DNA of 64,000 nt from CAYYYP01 sp964475985 (GCA_964475985.1 CAYYYP010000015.1:1-64000), one strand, 5' to 3'. Counted from the stretch's first letter, positions 16,287 to 26,276 are shown. The notes: a model not told the origin generated them from the sequence alone. A program made the numbers and translations.

Positions 16287-19247
16287 ATGGCGCTTAAAAC
16301 ATTCCACAAGATTTTTATTTTGTTCACTTTATGCTCGAGCATGCTTTGGAGCTCTACCGCTAGGTCCGAGCCCGATGATAATGCTTCGATTCATGAAGTT
16401 AGCCTGTTTAACGAGCCGGATGAGCGACTTTGGGAAGATGTCGTCACCGACATTCTGCATAAACTTAAAAAGTTTGATTACGCGGCCGAGATTTGTCCAG
16501 CCCTTGAAGTGTGCATTGAGCATCTGAGGAGCATTCCCTTCAGTATACGGCGGGAGTTTTCCGTAGGGGAAATTTTTGAGCGCCTTAGGGGTAGTTTTGA
16601 GGACAGGTCTGCCACAAGGACTGACTTATCATCCCATGAGACTGCGACGATGCCTATTCTGGTGGTGCCCACTGCGCTAAATTGGATCTCCAAAAAATAT
16701 GGAGTTGAAAATCGGCCCCTATTTTCATTGCTGCAAAAAGACAGCGGGTCGGTGCGCCTTTCCCAAGATATCGAAGTCCAAGTGGAAGCCCCGGTTTTTC
16801 CGGCGGGTTTTGATGTGGACGAAGAAGTTTCCCTGGAGGATGAATCTGCTTATTTGGCGCGAAAGTTTGGCGGATTGCAAAGTACGGCGCGTGGAGTGGT
16901 GTATGTTTCTAAACTCACGGAGCATGATACCCTCCAGGGCTTGTTGGACCTTGGCTTTGATGGATTTTACAAAGTAAACGGTCCCTATGCGGAGCATGGT
17001 TCAAAAACTCTTTTAGCGTTTCGCAAGGGCCAGCCCGGCGCGACTCTCGTATATTACGGTTTTGTCGGCGAAGACCTCATGAATCATAAACTCATGCAGC
17101 TTGCGCGGTTTTTTCGAAGTGGGGTAGCTCAACTTAAAATTTTAAATTCCGGTGGATTAAAATCGTGGCAGGTCGCTAGTCTCATCGTTGAGAGCGCCAT
17201 ACGCCGCCTTAGCTTTCAAAATATCGATGACCTGATCATTGGCTACCCGGACGTGGTGGAAGAATATTTTTTATCCATGGGAGCAAGGCCCCTGGAAACT
17301 AAGGAGCTATTAGGGAGTTCAAAGGACAGGCCCTTTGCTAGGCTTAAGTTTTTTGAAGTGAGGTTGCCTAACGGGCTTAGGCGAACCGTGGCGATTTTAG
17401 CGGATATTGAATATCGTTATTTCGGATCAAGCATTATGACCTTGGTAAAACCTTTTCTTACGCGAAAGGTGGACCGAGTGATCTTCGCCGGTTCGGCTGG
17501 GCATTTTGATCCGGAAGTCCCTAATCATACTCGAATCATACCTCGGGATTTCCGGGTGGTTCAACCCGATGGAAACCCTGGTCCAAGCATTGATATTGTG
17601 AATGAAGCCTACAGCCTTCTTGCCCTCGGTAAAAGTGCAGGTGGCCGACATATTTCTGAGCGCTCACCACTGCTGGAAAATCCTCGGCGGGTGCGAAAGT
17701 GGCGCGATGAAGACCACGCTACGTCAATCGATGTAGAAAGTGGGGTGTTGGCTGAAGGCATAGCGGCGCACAACGAAGCCCATGGCGAGAGCGTACGTTT
17801 TGTAGCCGTTTTGATTAAAACTGACACCCCCCTTGCCCTAGGCGATAAGCCCGTTTCTGGACAAGGGCTGGCCAGCCCTGATTTTACCGAAAAAGATAAG
17901 GCAAAAAGGAAGTATGCGGCGGAAGTTCTTGGGCATCTTTTTGGATTCGGTGCGGACGGGATCCATGACCCCTATCCAAGTTCGAGTCACACGAGACTCA
18001 TTGCGCAATATCTTGTTCAGCGCATCACGGCATTAGGAAATGTTCAAGCCTTAGTAAATTTCGCCGTTTTTAGGGCCGCATTGCAAAGAAGGATTCTCGC
18101 GATCATGAACGAGGCTAGAAACGATCGGCGAATTTCTGCCGGATTGATTACCGTTTACCGAGACCTTTCGCGCGCCCTTGAGACTGCCGGGGTTCCAATC
18201 CAACCCGTAGATATCTGGGATGCATTACCAAAACTAAATACTGAATTACCAAGGTTAGCAAAAGCTCACCAACGCGTCATGATTCTTCAGAGCTTAACTA
18301 GGTCGGCGAGCATTTCCTCAGGAGTGGTGGGATACCGGGATGTCAATGCTGCTGCCGAAATCAGGACCCGCGAAATCGAGGGTGCAATGCGGGCGGTGGA
18401 TTATCTTATGAATCATGTGAAAGGTACGCCTCGTCGCCGGGACCTGATGCAGATGCACGCATTAGCGAACCGTGGCGTCATGAAGGATAGGGATCTGGGG
18501 CGCATTCAAGATTTTCCCTACCGCATGTTGGACGGTACGGAACTGAGGTCAGGTGAAGTTTTCCGGCGGCTTGTACAAAAAGTTTATGAAGCTGCAGCCA
18601 CTCCCGAAGCGGCGCTTGAAGCATTTCAGGATTATGAGCAGTTGCATCCCGGAGTGGATGGTAACGGAAGAAATGCAGAGCTTTTGGCACAGTCGGTGAT
18701 GCTGAGGCAGGGCGATGAAACCCATGTGAGCGGTCCTGGTCATCCGCTGCTATTTCCCAATCGGTTTGATATTGATTATATTTTATCGCTGCGCCGTAAC
18801 GGATCATTTCCGGCCTCAAATTATGAGTTTTTAAAAAAGATTTTGCAGGCGTCGAAAAAATTTTCCGAATGGTTAACCCAGAATGTTCCTTCGTCATCCA
18901 TTGAGCGCTCAAGCATTCATCCACGCACGGGCCTGGTACACATCAAGCTTAGTAACGGAAGACTTCTCATTATTCAGCAGGCATTCCTCGCGGATAAAAT
19001 ACCGCCCTTAGAGCGAGAACATCGCAGGTTCTATCCCCTTGCTACGAAGTCAGAGGATCTTGAGTTTCAATTAGCGTCGGGCAGTTCCCTTAGGCCTAAG
19101 TCATCGTTAGTTTTGCCCCATACGCAATATCAGGAAGTGTTTAGTCTCTTCGAACTGAGTACCCTCGAAGCCCAAGAGTTTGAAATGTCGGAGTGTGACG
19201 CAGCCCTGCTTGGCCGTGGCCGGGTGAGAAACCAGATTTTGGAATGA
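16287..19247 (+). CDS. Large exported protein with nucleoside-phosphorylase-like and Fic-like regions
   Basis: From the ATG at 16287 the product has 986 residues and begins with a signal peptide (MALKTFHKIFILFTLCSSML, cleavage near TARSEP). A longer frame from a TTG at 16245 exists but is less likely. Region about 370-500 resembles the purine nucleoside phosphorylase fold: DRVIFAGSAGHF, then SIDVESGVLAEGIAAHNEA, then VAVLIKTDTP. Region about 670-820 resembles a Fic domain with the motif LHPGVDGNGRNAE (His at residue 787). The Fic consensus is HPFx(D/E)GNGRxxR, so the Phe is Gly and the final Arg is Glu. Fic domains transfer AMP or related groups to proteins. An exported Fic protein would act outside the cell or in another cell. 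No neighbour explains it. Confidence 0.7.
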   Translation: MALKTFHKIFILFTLCSSMLWSSTARSEPDDNASIHEVSLFNEPDERLWEDVVTDILHKLKKFDYAAEICPALEVCIEHLRSIPFSIRREFSVGEIFERLRGSFEDRSATRTDLSSHETATMPILVVPTALNWISKKYGVENRPLFSLLQKDSGSVRLSQDIEVQVEAPVFPAGFDVDEEVSLEDESAYLARKFGGLQSTARGVVYVSKLTEHDTLQGLLDLGFDGFYKVNGPYAEHGSKTLLAFRKGQPGATLVYYGFVGEDLMNHKLMQLARFFRSGVAQLKILNSGGLKSWQVASLIVESAIRRLSFQNIDDLIIGYPDVVEEYFLSMGARPLETKELLGSSKDRPFARLKFFEVRLPNGLRRTVAILADIEYRYFGSSIMTLVKPFLTRKVDRVIFAGSAGHFDPEVPNHTRIIPRDFRVVQPDGNPGPSIDIVNEAYSLLALGKSAGGRHISERSPLLENPRRVRKWRDEDHATSIDVESGVLAEGIAAHNEAHGESVRFVAVLIKTDTPLALGDKPVSGQGLASPDFTEKDKAKRKYAAEVLGHLFGFGADGIHDPYPSSSHTRLIAQYLVQRITALGNVQALVNFAVFRAALQRRILAIMNEARNDRRISAGLITVYRDLSRALETAGVPIQPVDIWDALPKLNTELPRLAKAHQRVMILQSLTRSASISSGVVGYRDVNAAAEIRTREIEGAMRAVDYLMNHVKGTPRRRDLMQMHALANRGVMKDRDLGRIQDFPYRMLDGTELRSGEVFRRLVQKVYEAAATPEAALEAFQDYEQLHPGVDGNGRNAELLAQSVMLRQGDETHVSGPGHPLLFPNRFDIDYILSLRRNGSFPASNYEFLKKILQASKKFSEWLTQNVPSSSIERSSIHPRTGLVHIKLSNGRLLIIQQAFLADKIPPLEREHRRFYPLATKSEDLEFQLASGSSLRPKSSLVLPHTQYQEVFSLFELSTLEAQEFEMSECDAALLGRGRVRNQILE

Positions 19248-19292
19248 TGATCGCTTTGAATCCAGGCGAAACCCAATTATTCTAAACTTAGA

Positions 19293-20450
19293 ATGATTGA
19301 CGATGTTTTTCTGGACCTTATAGATCGACGCAAAATTCCCGGAGCGGTGGTGCAAATCACTCGGGATGGGATGACCCTATATAAAAAAGCTTATGGCGAT
19401 GCCCATGCCTATGGATTTGACGGACTACCGCTCACAACACCTGAAAAAATGACTGAGGATCATGTGTTTGATCTCGGGTCCCTCACTAAAGTTTTTGCCA
19501 CCACATTTGGCATCATGCTTTTAGTTGATCGGAAATTAATTTCTGTTGAAGATGAAGCCGCAAAATATTTAACTGAATTTAACCACGGAGATAAGAAATC
19601 CATTACCATTCGGCAGCTTTTGACTCACACGGCTGGCCTTACCGAATGGAAGCCGCTTTATTATCATGTCAAACGTCGGGAGGAGGTGCTGCCCTTTATT
19701 TCTGCGCTTCCCTTGCGCTACCCCGATGCGGCAGAACAAGGTTTAGCAAAATATAGTGATCTAGGGTTTATGGTTCTAGGGTATCTGATCGAAAGAATTT
19801 CGGGGCAAAGGCTTGATGTTTTTTTGAATGAGAATTTATACGGAAAAATGGCCCTAACACGCACAGGTTTTACCCCGCTTACCCGGAACATAGGCCCCCT
19901 AGTGGCAACTTCTCCGGGCAACCCATTTGAAAAAAGAATGATCGTTGACCCAGCGTTTGGTTATCCCTGTGACGAAAATTTCGCGGAGTTTAAGGACTGG
20001 CGGGAATATATTTTAAAGGGCGAAGCTAATGACGCCAATGCTTTTCATGCCAACGGCGGGGTCGCTGGGCACGCGGGGCTTTTCTCCACTGCCTCTGAGC
20101 TCACCCAGTTACTGGAAGTTTTATTTTCGAACGGGATTTTTGAAGGACAAAAACTTTTTGAAAAAAACACCGTTGATTTGTTTTTAGGAAAAAAATCAAA
20201 CGTGGTCTTGGGTTGGAGTCAGGTACCCGGCACGGCCGCCGCTAACTCTCTGGGCCTCGATCCACTGCCGCCTTTTGCCTTTGGACATCCGGGCTTCACC
20301 GGGACCTACGCTCTGGCCCTGCCGCAAAAAAAACTCTCCGTAATCATTTTGACCAATCGCCAGAATCAAGGTGTCGGAATAAATGGAAAATATTTTGATC
20401 TTAAACCCACCTATGCCACGGTGGCGAAATTAGCCCAGTCGCTCAGCTGA
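19293..20450 (+). CDS. Serine hydrolase of the beta-lactamase/PBP fold
   Basis: The 385-residue cytoplasmic protein (no signal peptide) has the class C-like SxxK motif SLTK in 'FDLGSLTKVFATTFGIML', the second motif YSD in 'AKYSDLGFMVLGYL' (usually YxN), and HPGFTG in place of KTG. These three motifs define the Pfam Beta-lactamase family, which includes esterases and D-Ala-D-Ala hydrolases. Lack of a signal peptide argues for an esterase or peptidase rather than antibiotic resistance. It starts 45 bases after the Fic-like gene and may be cotranscribed with it. It converges on the lipoprotein gene at 20479. Confidence 0.88.
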   Translation: MIDDVFLDLIDRRKIPGAVVQITRDGMTLYKKAYGDAHAYGFDGLPLTTPEKMTEDHVFDLGSLTKVFATTFGIMLLVDRKLISVEDEAAKYLTEFNHGDKKSITIRQLLTHTAGLTEWKPLYYHVKRREEVLPFISALPLRYPDAAEQGLAKYSDLGFMVLGYLIERISGQRLDVFLNENLYGKMALTRTGFTPLTRNIGPLVATSPGNPFEKRMIVDPAFGYPCDENFAEFKDWREYILKGEANDANAFHANGGVAGHAGLFSTASELTQLLEVLFSNGIFEGQKLFEKNTVDLFLGKKSNVVLGWSQVPGTAAANSLGLDPLPPFAFGHPGFTGTYALALPQKKLSVIILTNRQNQGVGINGKYFDLKPTYATVAKLAQSLS

Positions 20451-20478
20451 AGTACCTACTTGAGAAGTGAAAATTGTA

Positions 20479-22506
20479 CTAGTAGGGATCAACGCAGCCG
20501 TTCTGAGCTGAGATAGAAACTGCGGGATTGGGTGTAGTGAGCGATGGGTGATTGGAAATGAGTTCTGCCGTTCGCTGTGGTCTAACGCAGCTAGATCCCT
20601 GACAGGGTGCGCAGCACCCTTGCGCCGGAGCTCTGAACGCGGCACCTAAATTCATGGCGTCAAATTTTGTAGTGAGTGATGGACTTGCCGTGATGGCGCA
20701 AGAAAATGAGTTTTTTCCCCGAATGGATTGCGCGGTGATGGTGGGCACCGCTTGCGTGTCGCTCCACCTTGGGTGCGTATCCTCGCAGTCGCTAGGGATC
20801 GTTGCAAAAACTGGGGAGTAGGGCGAAGGAGACACCCAAGTATGTGAAGGGTAAGATTTCGCGCAATAAAAATGTTTTGCATCGGTATCCGGATCCGAGA
20901 TGAGAACTAAGTCAGGATCGATGGGTTGATTTGATGGATACGCGCAGGCTTTAAACGTTGCGTCTTCAAGGTATTCCGGCGTCCATGCTTCGATGGGTCT
21001 GATCTGCAGGGTGCCACGTTTGATTTGATCTGTAGCTGGCGGTGGAAAAATGGGGCATGCCGCCTGGCCTTGAATGGCGATCCCATCTAAATTAATTGAA
21101 TTTAACCCAGTGGGAAAATTGGATGTGCATTTGTACTGGCGGCGGTTGTCCACCATGATGTTTTGACTAAACGGACAAGGTTTTGGTCCCAGTCTTGAGA
21201 GTACGGCGAGGGTGCCGTTCGCGTTACGCAAAGTTCCGTTATTTTTTACGGGACGATCTAGTACATAAAATGAATTTGATGGTTGTTCTGTGCGGGCCTG
21301 GGGATTTCCGTCGGAGGAAAATCGCACGGGATAGGCTACCGTATAACGTCGTAAACGGTAGGTCTGACGAGGTTGATTGTTATCGCCTAGAACCGCTGGG
21401 CAGGAGCCGTCAGCATTAGCTTTTGCGGCGTAACCTAGCATGCGATCGGCGGCAACTCCGCCTTGGGGCGTAGAAATATCGAGGGTGATATTAGCCTGCA
21501 CGGGCACGGTATAATTGCCACCGCTTTGTAAGGCTAAAGCAAATTGGGAATCAAGCGGGTAGGGGTCTGTAACGTCGGCACCCGAACGCGTTCTTCGCAC
21601 GAGCGGACAGTCAAAACTTGCGTTGCTGGTATTGATGCTACCAATGCCGTCGCTACGCACATAAAAATCGTAGTAGTAGGATTCGGCGGATGGTCCGAGG
21701 TTTGAGGTTTGAAATTTATTTACCAACGAAACTCTAACGCTAGTGGACCTTGGCATTCCGCCCGGCGCGACTGGCACGTTGACGACGCGGTCTTCCGTGA
21801 GCCTTGCGATGTTCTGGGCTCGCTGTGGTTTATCATGACAAACGTAGTGCGAAATATTTCTAAGGGCTCGCCCGTCGGCGTCCCGGAAGTCGGCACTGGA
21901 AAAACTTGAGCTTTTTACCAAACGCCAGGTGTTGGTCCGAAAAACGGAAACATTGTTTTGGGCAGCATCCGGGTACACCGTGACATTGATGGCCGTGGCG
22001 TCCGGAATTTCTGTCATATAAATAGAAGGTGTTGAGCAGGTAATGCGGTAAGGGTCAACCGCGGTTACTGCGCTAAGCGCGCTGCGGGTGAAACTCTGGC
22101 CGGTCACGCGGTTTGATTCATTCCATTCAAAGCGGCAAACGCAAGGTCCAGGTGCCGCGACCCGCACGCCTAAGCTTGGGGCCGGGGTGCAGACTTGCGT
22201 AAGGCTAGCGGAGGTTCCTGCGGAATTGAATTGGATGCTCGCCACCGGACTGCCGGGGGCATCCGTTAAATTTAGGGCCACAATATTGAACGCAAGACCT
22301 GCAGAAAGGGTTGTTCCAGTGCTGGTGCTGGCTCCCGAGCTACTTGAACTGTTGCTGGCCGCGGGTGCGCCACCCGATTTTTGCCCGGCGTTAAGGCAAC
22401 CCGAAAATTGCAAGGACACCACCGCCAAAATTCCTGGTATCAATTTCAGCCATGGGATGGGCGCATGCTTTAATAAAGTGCTTTTATTTATAAAATTATT
22501 TTTCAT
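20479..22506 (-). CDS. Large lipoprotein, unknown function (paralogue of next gene)
   Basis: A 675-residue exported lipoprotein. A long signal region (37 residues) ends in the lipobox LQFSGC, followed by a Ser/Thr/Gly linker typical of surface anchors. The body has many paired cysteines (VCRFEW, HYVCHDKP, CTSNF, CCAPCQGSSC) and no domain I recognise. It shares with the gene at 22523 the order 'signal, Ser-linker, LTDAPGSP/LIGRDNE-like strand, CxCRxxW, YxC(R/H)D', so the two are tandem paralogues. The gap between them is 16 bases. Probable surface-exposed protein. Confidence 0.75.
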   Translation of the reverse strand: MKNNFINKSTLLKHAPIPWLKLIPGILAVVSLQFSGCLNAGQKSGGAPAASNSSSSSGASTSTGTTLSAGLAFNIVALNLTDAPGSPVASIQFNSAGTSASLTQVCTPAPSLGVRVAAPGPCVCRFEWNESNRVTGQSFTRSALSAVTAVDPYRITCSTPSIYMTEIPDATAINVTVYPDAAQNNVSVFRTNTWRLVKSSSFSSADFRDADGRALRNISHYVCHDKPQRAQNIARLTEDRVVNVPVAPGGMPRSTSVRVSLVNKFQTSNLGPSAESYYYDFYVRSDGIGSINTSNASFDCPLVRRTRSGADVTDPYPLDSQFALALQSGGNYTVPVQANITLDISTPQGGVAADRMLGYAAKANADGSCPAVLGDNNQPRQTYRLRRYTVAYPVRFSSDGNPQARTEQPSNSFYVLDRPVKNNGTLRNANGTLAVLSRLGPKPCPFSQNIMVDNRRQYKCTSNFPTGLNSINLDGIAIQGQAACPIFPPPATDQIKRGTLQIRPIEAWTPEYLEDATFKACAYPSNQPIDPDLVLISDPDTDAKHFYCAKSYPSHTWVSPSPYSPVFATIPSDCEDTHPRWSDTQAVPTITAQSIRGKNSFSCAITASPSLTTKFDAMNLGAAFRAPAQGCCAPCQGSSCVRPQRTAELISNHPSLTTPNPAVSISAQNGCVDPY

Positions 22507-22522
22507 TTTACCTTTATCTCGC

Positions 22523-24781
22523 TTAGTCCGCGTCCTGAATTACGCAAAGCGGATAGATCGGAGCGCGTCCCCGTGGATCGGCAGAATTTAGGCCACCGCT
22601 TTCTAGGCCGTAATCTATGTTGACTCCCCCTAGGCCCGCCCGAGATGCGATTTTTCGCCTGGGCTGGTGTTTCAAAAAAATGGGGTCGGCGGGATTGGCC
22701 ATCGCCGTGCGAGTAACGGAGGGATCCGTGACGACGTACAAAAAATCTGAACTGCTACTGCTTTCTAAACTCACATCGCCAAATTGGAATATTCCATAGC
22801 CTCCCCACGAAGTGCTGGGAGAAGATGCTGCGTGAGTTAGCGGAAGTACGGGGGGTACCGAACAATCACCAGTTTCCGGGCAAGTCACGCCAATGAAGTC
22901 AAACCAGTTTTTTATAGGATGTTGAAACGCACCAATCCCGGCTTCGTTGCCAAGAAAGTTTTGGGAACGATCATTAAAAAGATTTCCGGCGGCGTCGGTA
23001 TCCGACTCAATGCAACCTGTGATGGACCCACTGCTCACGATCCAAGTGTCAAAACTTCCAAGGCCATCGCCGTAAGCCCAGTAATCACCGGGTAGAGTGA
23101 GATTGCAATGAGTGCCGCCCTTTCCACGGGGGGCGGACGTTGGAGGAGAAACAAATCCTTCCGTACGAGCACTCAAAGGATTGAAAGCTACTCCGCTTCC
23201 GGCATTTTGGGTTCCGCCATGCCTGAGGCGCGGCGCACCGCTAGTCAAAGCGCTAGGATAAATGCTTAAAAATTCGCCAGCCGAAATACTGCAGAAGGTA
23301 TCGCGTGGAGTGCCGGCGCAGCGGCCCAGTTGATAACCGTAACCACCAAAACTTGAGTAACGTGCGGCACCGTCCGTGAGCGCACAGCTGTTGTCGGAAC
23401 TATTCTGCGTAAGACAATTTCCAAAATTTAAGCTGCTAGAAATGCTTCGATTTTCAAAACCACCAAATACGCCATTTGCGTTACCTAGAAGGTTGTACCG
23501 AATTCCTCCGTTGGGAGTTGCCGCAAATTCCCGGGTATCTGACCGTTTTTCGGGCGCCGTCCACTCAAGGGCGGTGCTTGTGCAATAAAGACTTCCGATT
23601 TCCGCCGAGTTTGTGATGCTAATGGCTGTGCGAATGGGAAGGGAGGCCCTAAACTGCCAAAGTTTAGCCCACTTCTTTTCGGGGGGCAAAGCTACTGAAC
23701 CTACGGGACAGGCTTCACTACCATCGGGTACTGCGGCAAACCCTATTACGTCGGCCCCGACGCGTGCCGGAGATACGGAATTGTCGTAAGTGCAATCAAT
23801 GCTTCGTCCGCTTAAACTGTTTTGGGCCGTAGTGAGGGTGTGAGGGACGCAAACCGGCTCACGAAAAACTCCATCACGAAAATTCGCCAAATAAAAATCA
23901 TGTCGATTGTTGCGCGTAGATTCTCCGGGCGAATCATTAACGGGATAGATGGTTGAGTCGCCCGAATGAGCGAGGACGGATTCAATGCGCATATCGTAAA
24001 GGCCATCGTGGGTGGGCGAGCCCTCTTCTCTTCCTAAAAATGTCGTAGGTGAAGTAGGGCAGTCAAAATAAGCTGCTGTGTAGCCGTAATCTTTACCTAG
24101 GCTTGTGGTGTAGAGGTTAAAAACATAACTCAAATTCCAAAGCTGCGGGTCTTGGATCCCTTGGTAGAGCGTGGTGTTGATGCGGGGTAGGTCGCGGCAT
24201 TGGTAACGAACGACGCGTGAATAATTATTGGCGACGGATCGATCAAGGCTTGCATCCAAATAGTTATTTCTGAAATTTAAAGAGTTTGACCCCGCACTAC
24301 TAAGAATACCGCCAGACATGATTACAATTTGAATTGAAAACGTTGGGATCGTGCGAAGGGAGCTGTAATCACAACGCATAAGATTATTTTCAAGGTAAAG
24401 CGGTGCTTCATCAATTTGCCGAGCGCTCCCGTCCTGTGTCCAATTCAATCGACAGCGACAAGCGCTAAGCGTCGGGCAATGTAAATTGATTTCATTGTCT
24501 CTGCCGATGAGATCTAGCGCCGAAGCCGGGTCGAGATTTGATGGCATAGCTTGGGTAAGCGTAATGGCGGTACGTCCGCCCGTCAGGATTACGCCGAGCC
24601 CGCCGGCGCCAAATATGGAACCCGCCGTACTGTTGGAGGATGAAGCCGGTGAAGATTTTTTTGTGGCTGTTTCATTTTTGGAGAGGCACCCAGCCGAGTT
24701 TAAGCATAGGGCGATTACCGCGTTCATGAGGAGAACGCGGGGCATAAACTTAAATAATTTAATTCCCTTAAACCTTCGCAA
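22523..24781 (-). CDS. Large lipoprotein, unknown function (paralogue of previous gene)
   Basis: A 752-residue lipoprotein with signal region ending in the lipobox LNSAGC at about residue 33, then a Ser/Thr/Gly-rich linker. The body contains CRCRLNW and YQCRDLPR, matching CVCRFEW and YVCHDKP in the adjacent paralogue. Asn/Ser/Gly-rich stretches and scattered cysteines suggest a beta-rich disulfide-stabilised extracytoplasmic fold. It is the first gene of the pair. No known domain was recognised, so function is unknown; a role in adhesion or surface coating is only a guess from context. Confidence 0.75.
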   Translation of the reverse strand: MRRFKGIKLFKFMPRVLLMNAVIALCLNSAGCLSKNETATKKSSPASSSNSTAGSIFGAGGLGVILTGGRTAITLTQAMPSNLDPASALDLIGRDNEINLHCPTLSACRCRLNWTQDGSARQIDEAPLYLENNLMRCDYSSLRTIPTFSIQIVIMSGGILSSAGSNSLNFRNNYLDASLDRSVANNYSRVVRYQCRDLPRINTTLYQGIQDPQLWNLSYVFNLYTTSLGKDYGYTAAYFDCPTSPTTFLGREEGSPTHDGLYDMRIESVLAHSGDSTIYPVNDSPGESTRNNRHDFYLANFRDGVFREPVCVPHTLTTAQNSLSGRSIDCTYDNSVSPARVGADVIGFAAVPDGSEACPVGSVALPPEKKWAKLWQFRASLPIRTAISITNSAEIGSLYCTSTALEWTAPEKRSDTREFAATPNGGIRYNLLGNANGVFGGFENRSISSSLNFGNCLTQNSSDNSCALTDGAARYSSFGGYGYQLGRCAGTPRDTFCSISAGEFLSIYPSALTSGAPRLRHGGTQNAGSGVAFNPLSARTEGFVSPPTSAPRGKGGTHCNLTLPGDYWAYGDGLGSFDTWIVSSGSITGCIESDTDAAGNLFNDRSQNFLGNEAGIGAFQHPIKNWFDFIGVTCPETGDCSVPPVLPLTHAASSPSTSWGGYGIFQFGDVSLESSSSSDFLYVVTDPSVTRTAMANPADPIFLKHQPRRKIASRAGLGGVNIDYGLESGGLNSADPRGRAPIYPLCVIQDAD

Positions 24782-24906
24782 ATCGTTCCCCTTTTTGGCG
24801 AGGCAAAGCGCCTAAATCTGCAATTCCCCTGTCTATTAGGATACACAAGTAAAATAGTCAGGTAAAGGGTATTTCGCAACTGTTGAAAATGAAAAGAGAA
24901 CTTATC

Positions 24907-24936
24907 TGAAAAGTGCTTTTCAATGATCTTGGATCA
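24907..24936. promoter_or_regulatory. Two adjacent inverted repeats upstream of 24951 gene
   Basis: TGAAAAG-TG-CTTTTCA (24907-24922) is a perfect 7+7 inverted repeat. It is followed at 24924 by TGATC-TTG-GATCA, a perfect 5+5 repeat. Both lie in the 24782-24950 gap between divergent genes, a typical operator position. No clear promoter boxes were identified in the gap. Confidence 0.35.
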
Positions 24937-24950
24937 GTTAAACTTAAAAT

Positions 24951-26276
24951 ATGAGTCCCTACTCAAGCTCTGCTACCTTGACTTCCACCCATCCGGTTCT
25001 TCGCTCTTTTCGTGTGATTTTTGAAAGACCCTATCTGATCTGGTTTCTCTTGAGCTTGGGGTTAGGCAGCCTCTTTGCGCAGCGGGGACTGCATCGCGAG
25101 GCCACACCCCATGAGCTTCAATCGCTTGAGAATTTAAAGCAGTTCTCGGAGGCGGGAATTTTCCCGCGTATTTCCTTTGTAAAGGAACTCGGCGATTTCG
25201 GCGGCGTTAGTTATTATGCGCTGGCTAGCCGGCTGCTGAGACTCAAAAATGTTGCGGACTCCTTTGCGGGCCGCGAGATTGAACTTTTTCGTTGGGTCAG
25301 TTTTCTCATCATGGTGGTTACGAGTTTTTGTTTTGTTCAGCTCGGAAACTTTTTAAGTATTAGGACGCGCTTAAGTCCAGTGTGGGTGAGCTTTGGGTTG
25401 CTGGTGTTTGCGCTTAACCCAACATTTTTAATTGAAGCAAGCCGAGTAGGCTACCATGTGTTTTTTATTTTTCTATTTCTACTTACCCTTCGCTTTCATT
25501 ATTCATCTAGGTGGGCCTTAATGTCGCTCTTTGGGACCTTAGCCGTACTTTGTGACGTACAAGCCCTGCTGCTTTTTCTAGCCTTCGGTAGCGCTCACTT
25601 CCTGACCGAACGCACGTTCGTCATGGATTCCAATAAAGTTTTTTATTATCTTCTGCCGGTGTTTTTGGGCTTAGGGCTTATTCTAAATTGGATGGGCATT
25701 ATGCCTTCTCAGGGCAGCGTCGCCCAGTGGGAGGCGGCCTATAGAAACCTAGGCCAGCCACGCGTTCGCGTAGATCAACTGTCCTATGTTTTCTGTTTAC
25801 TTGGTATTTATCCACTTTGGTTTTCTTGGTCGTGGTTTCTGAAATCAAGGCAGCAGGCAAAACTCATCGCGATTTTGCCGGTTGTGCTGGGACTGGTTTT
25901 GTATTTTGTATTTCCCATGACTCTTGATTGGTGGAACGTTGAACTGCTCACCGGAGCTGCGGCAAATCCAGAAGCCGCGTGGCCGGCCTTGGGTTTACTT
26001 TATGCATCCTTGCACCAGTTGGTTGATCCCTACACGAATCTTGTTTTAGTTGTGCCATTTCTAGCCGGGGTTTACCTGATTTGCCTAATGGCGCAGTTTG
26101 ATCATTTGGAGCAGAGTCTACCCATTCTGATTTTTCTAGTATTTCACCTCCTCTATATGCTTTTTGTGCCCGGGGAATTGGAGCTTAGATTTTTGCTGAC
26201 GCTGGTTATGGTGATGATGCTTTCGCTTTCGGAGGCCAGCGTAGGTGAGGCGGGTAATCTGGCGCACATTAAGTAA
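24951..26276 (+). CDS. Polytopic inner-membrane protein, GT-C-glycosyltransferase-like
   Basis: A 441-residue protein with about 10 hydrophobic segments, the first near residues 30-45. The first periplasmic loop contains an acidic/His-rich stretch (LHREATPHELQSLEN) where GT-C enzymes usually have catalytic residues. The helix pattern and length fit GT-C transferases such as those using lipid-linked sugars. No diagnostic motif was seen, so this is a topology-based suggestion only. It stands alone between divergent and unrelated genes. Confidence 0.5.
   Translation: MSPYSSSATLTSTHPVLRSFRVIFERPYLIWFLLSLGLGSLFAQRGLHREATPHELQSLENLKQFSEAGIFPRISFVKELGDFGGVSYYALASRLLRLKNVADSFAGREIELFRWVSFLIMVVTSFCFVQLGNFLSIRTRLSPVWVSFGLLVFALNPTFLIEASRVGYHVFFIFLFLLTLRFHYSSRWALMSLFGTLAVLCDVQALLLFLAFGSAHFLTERTFVMDSNKVFYYLLPVFLGLGLILNWMGIMPSQGSVAQWEAAYRNLGQPRVRVDQLSYVFCLLGIYPLWFSWSWFLKSRQQAKLIAILPVVLGLVLYFVFPMTLDWWNVELLTGAAANPEAAWPALGLLYASLHQLVDPYTNLVLVVPFLAGVYLICLMAQFDHLEQSLPILIFLVFHLLYMLFVPGELELRFLLTLVMVMMLSLSEASVGEAGNLAHIK

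Noticed and set aside
18478..18924. A 148-residue minus-strand frame inside the Fic-like gene.
   Set aside because: It is antisense to the region with the Fic-like motif and signal-bearing frame, and reads as random sequence.
22088..22591. A 167-residue plus-strand frame over the 5' part of the 20479 lipoprotein gene.
   Set aside because: It is antisense to a gene with a signal peptide and lipobox, and its product resembles no protein.
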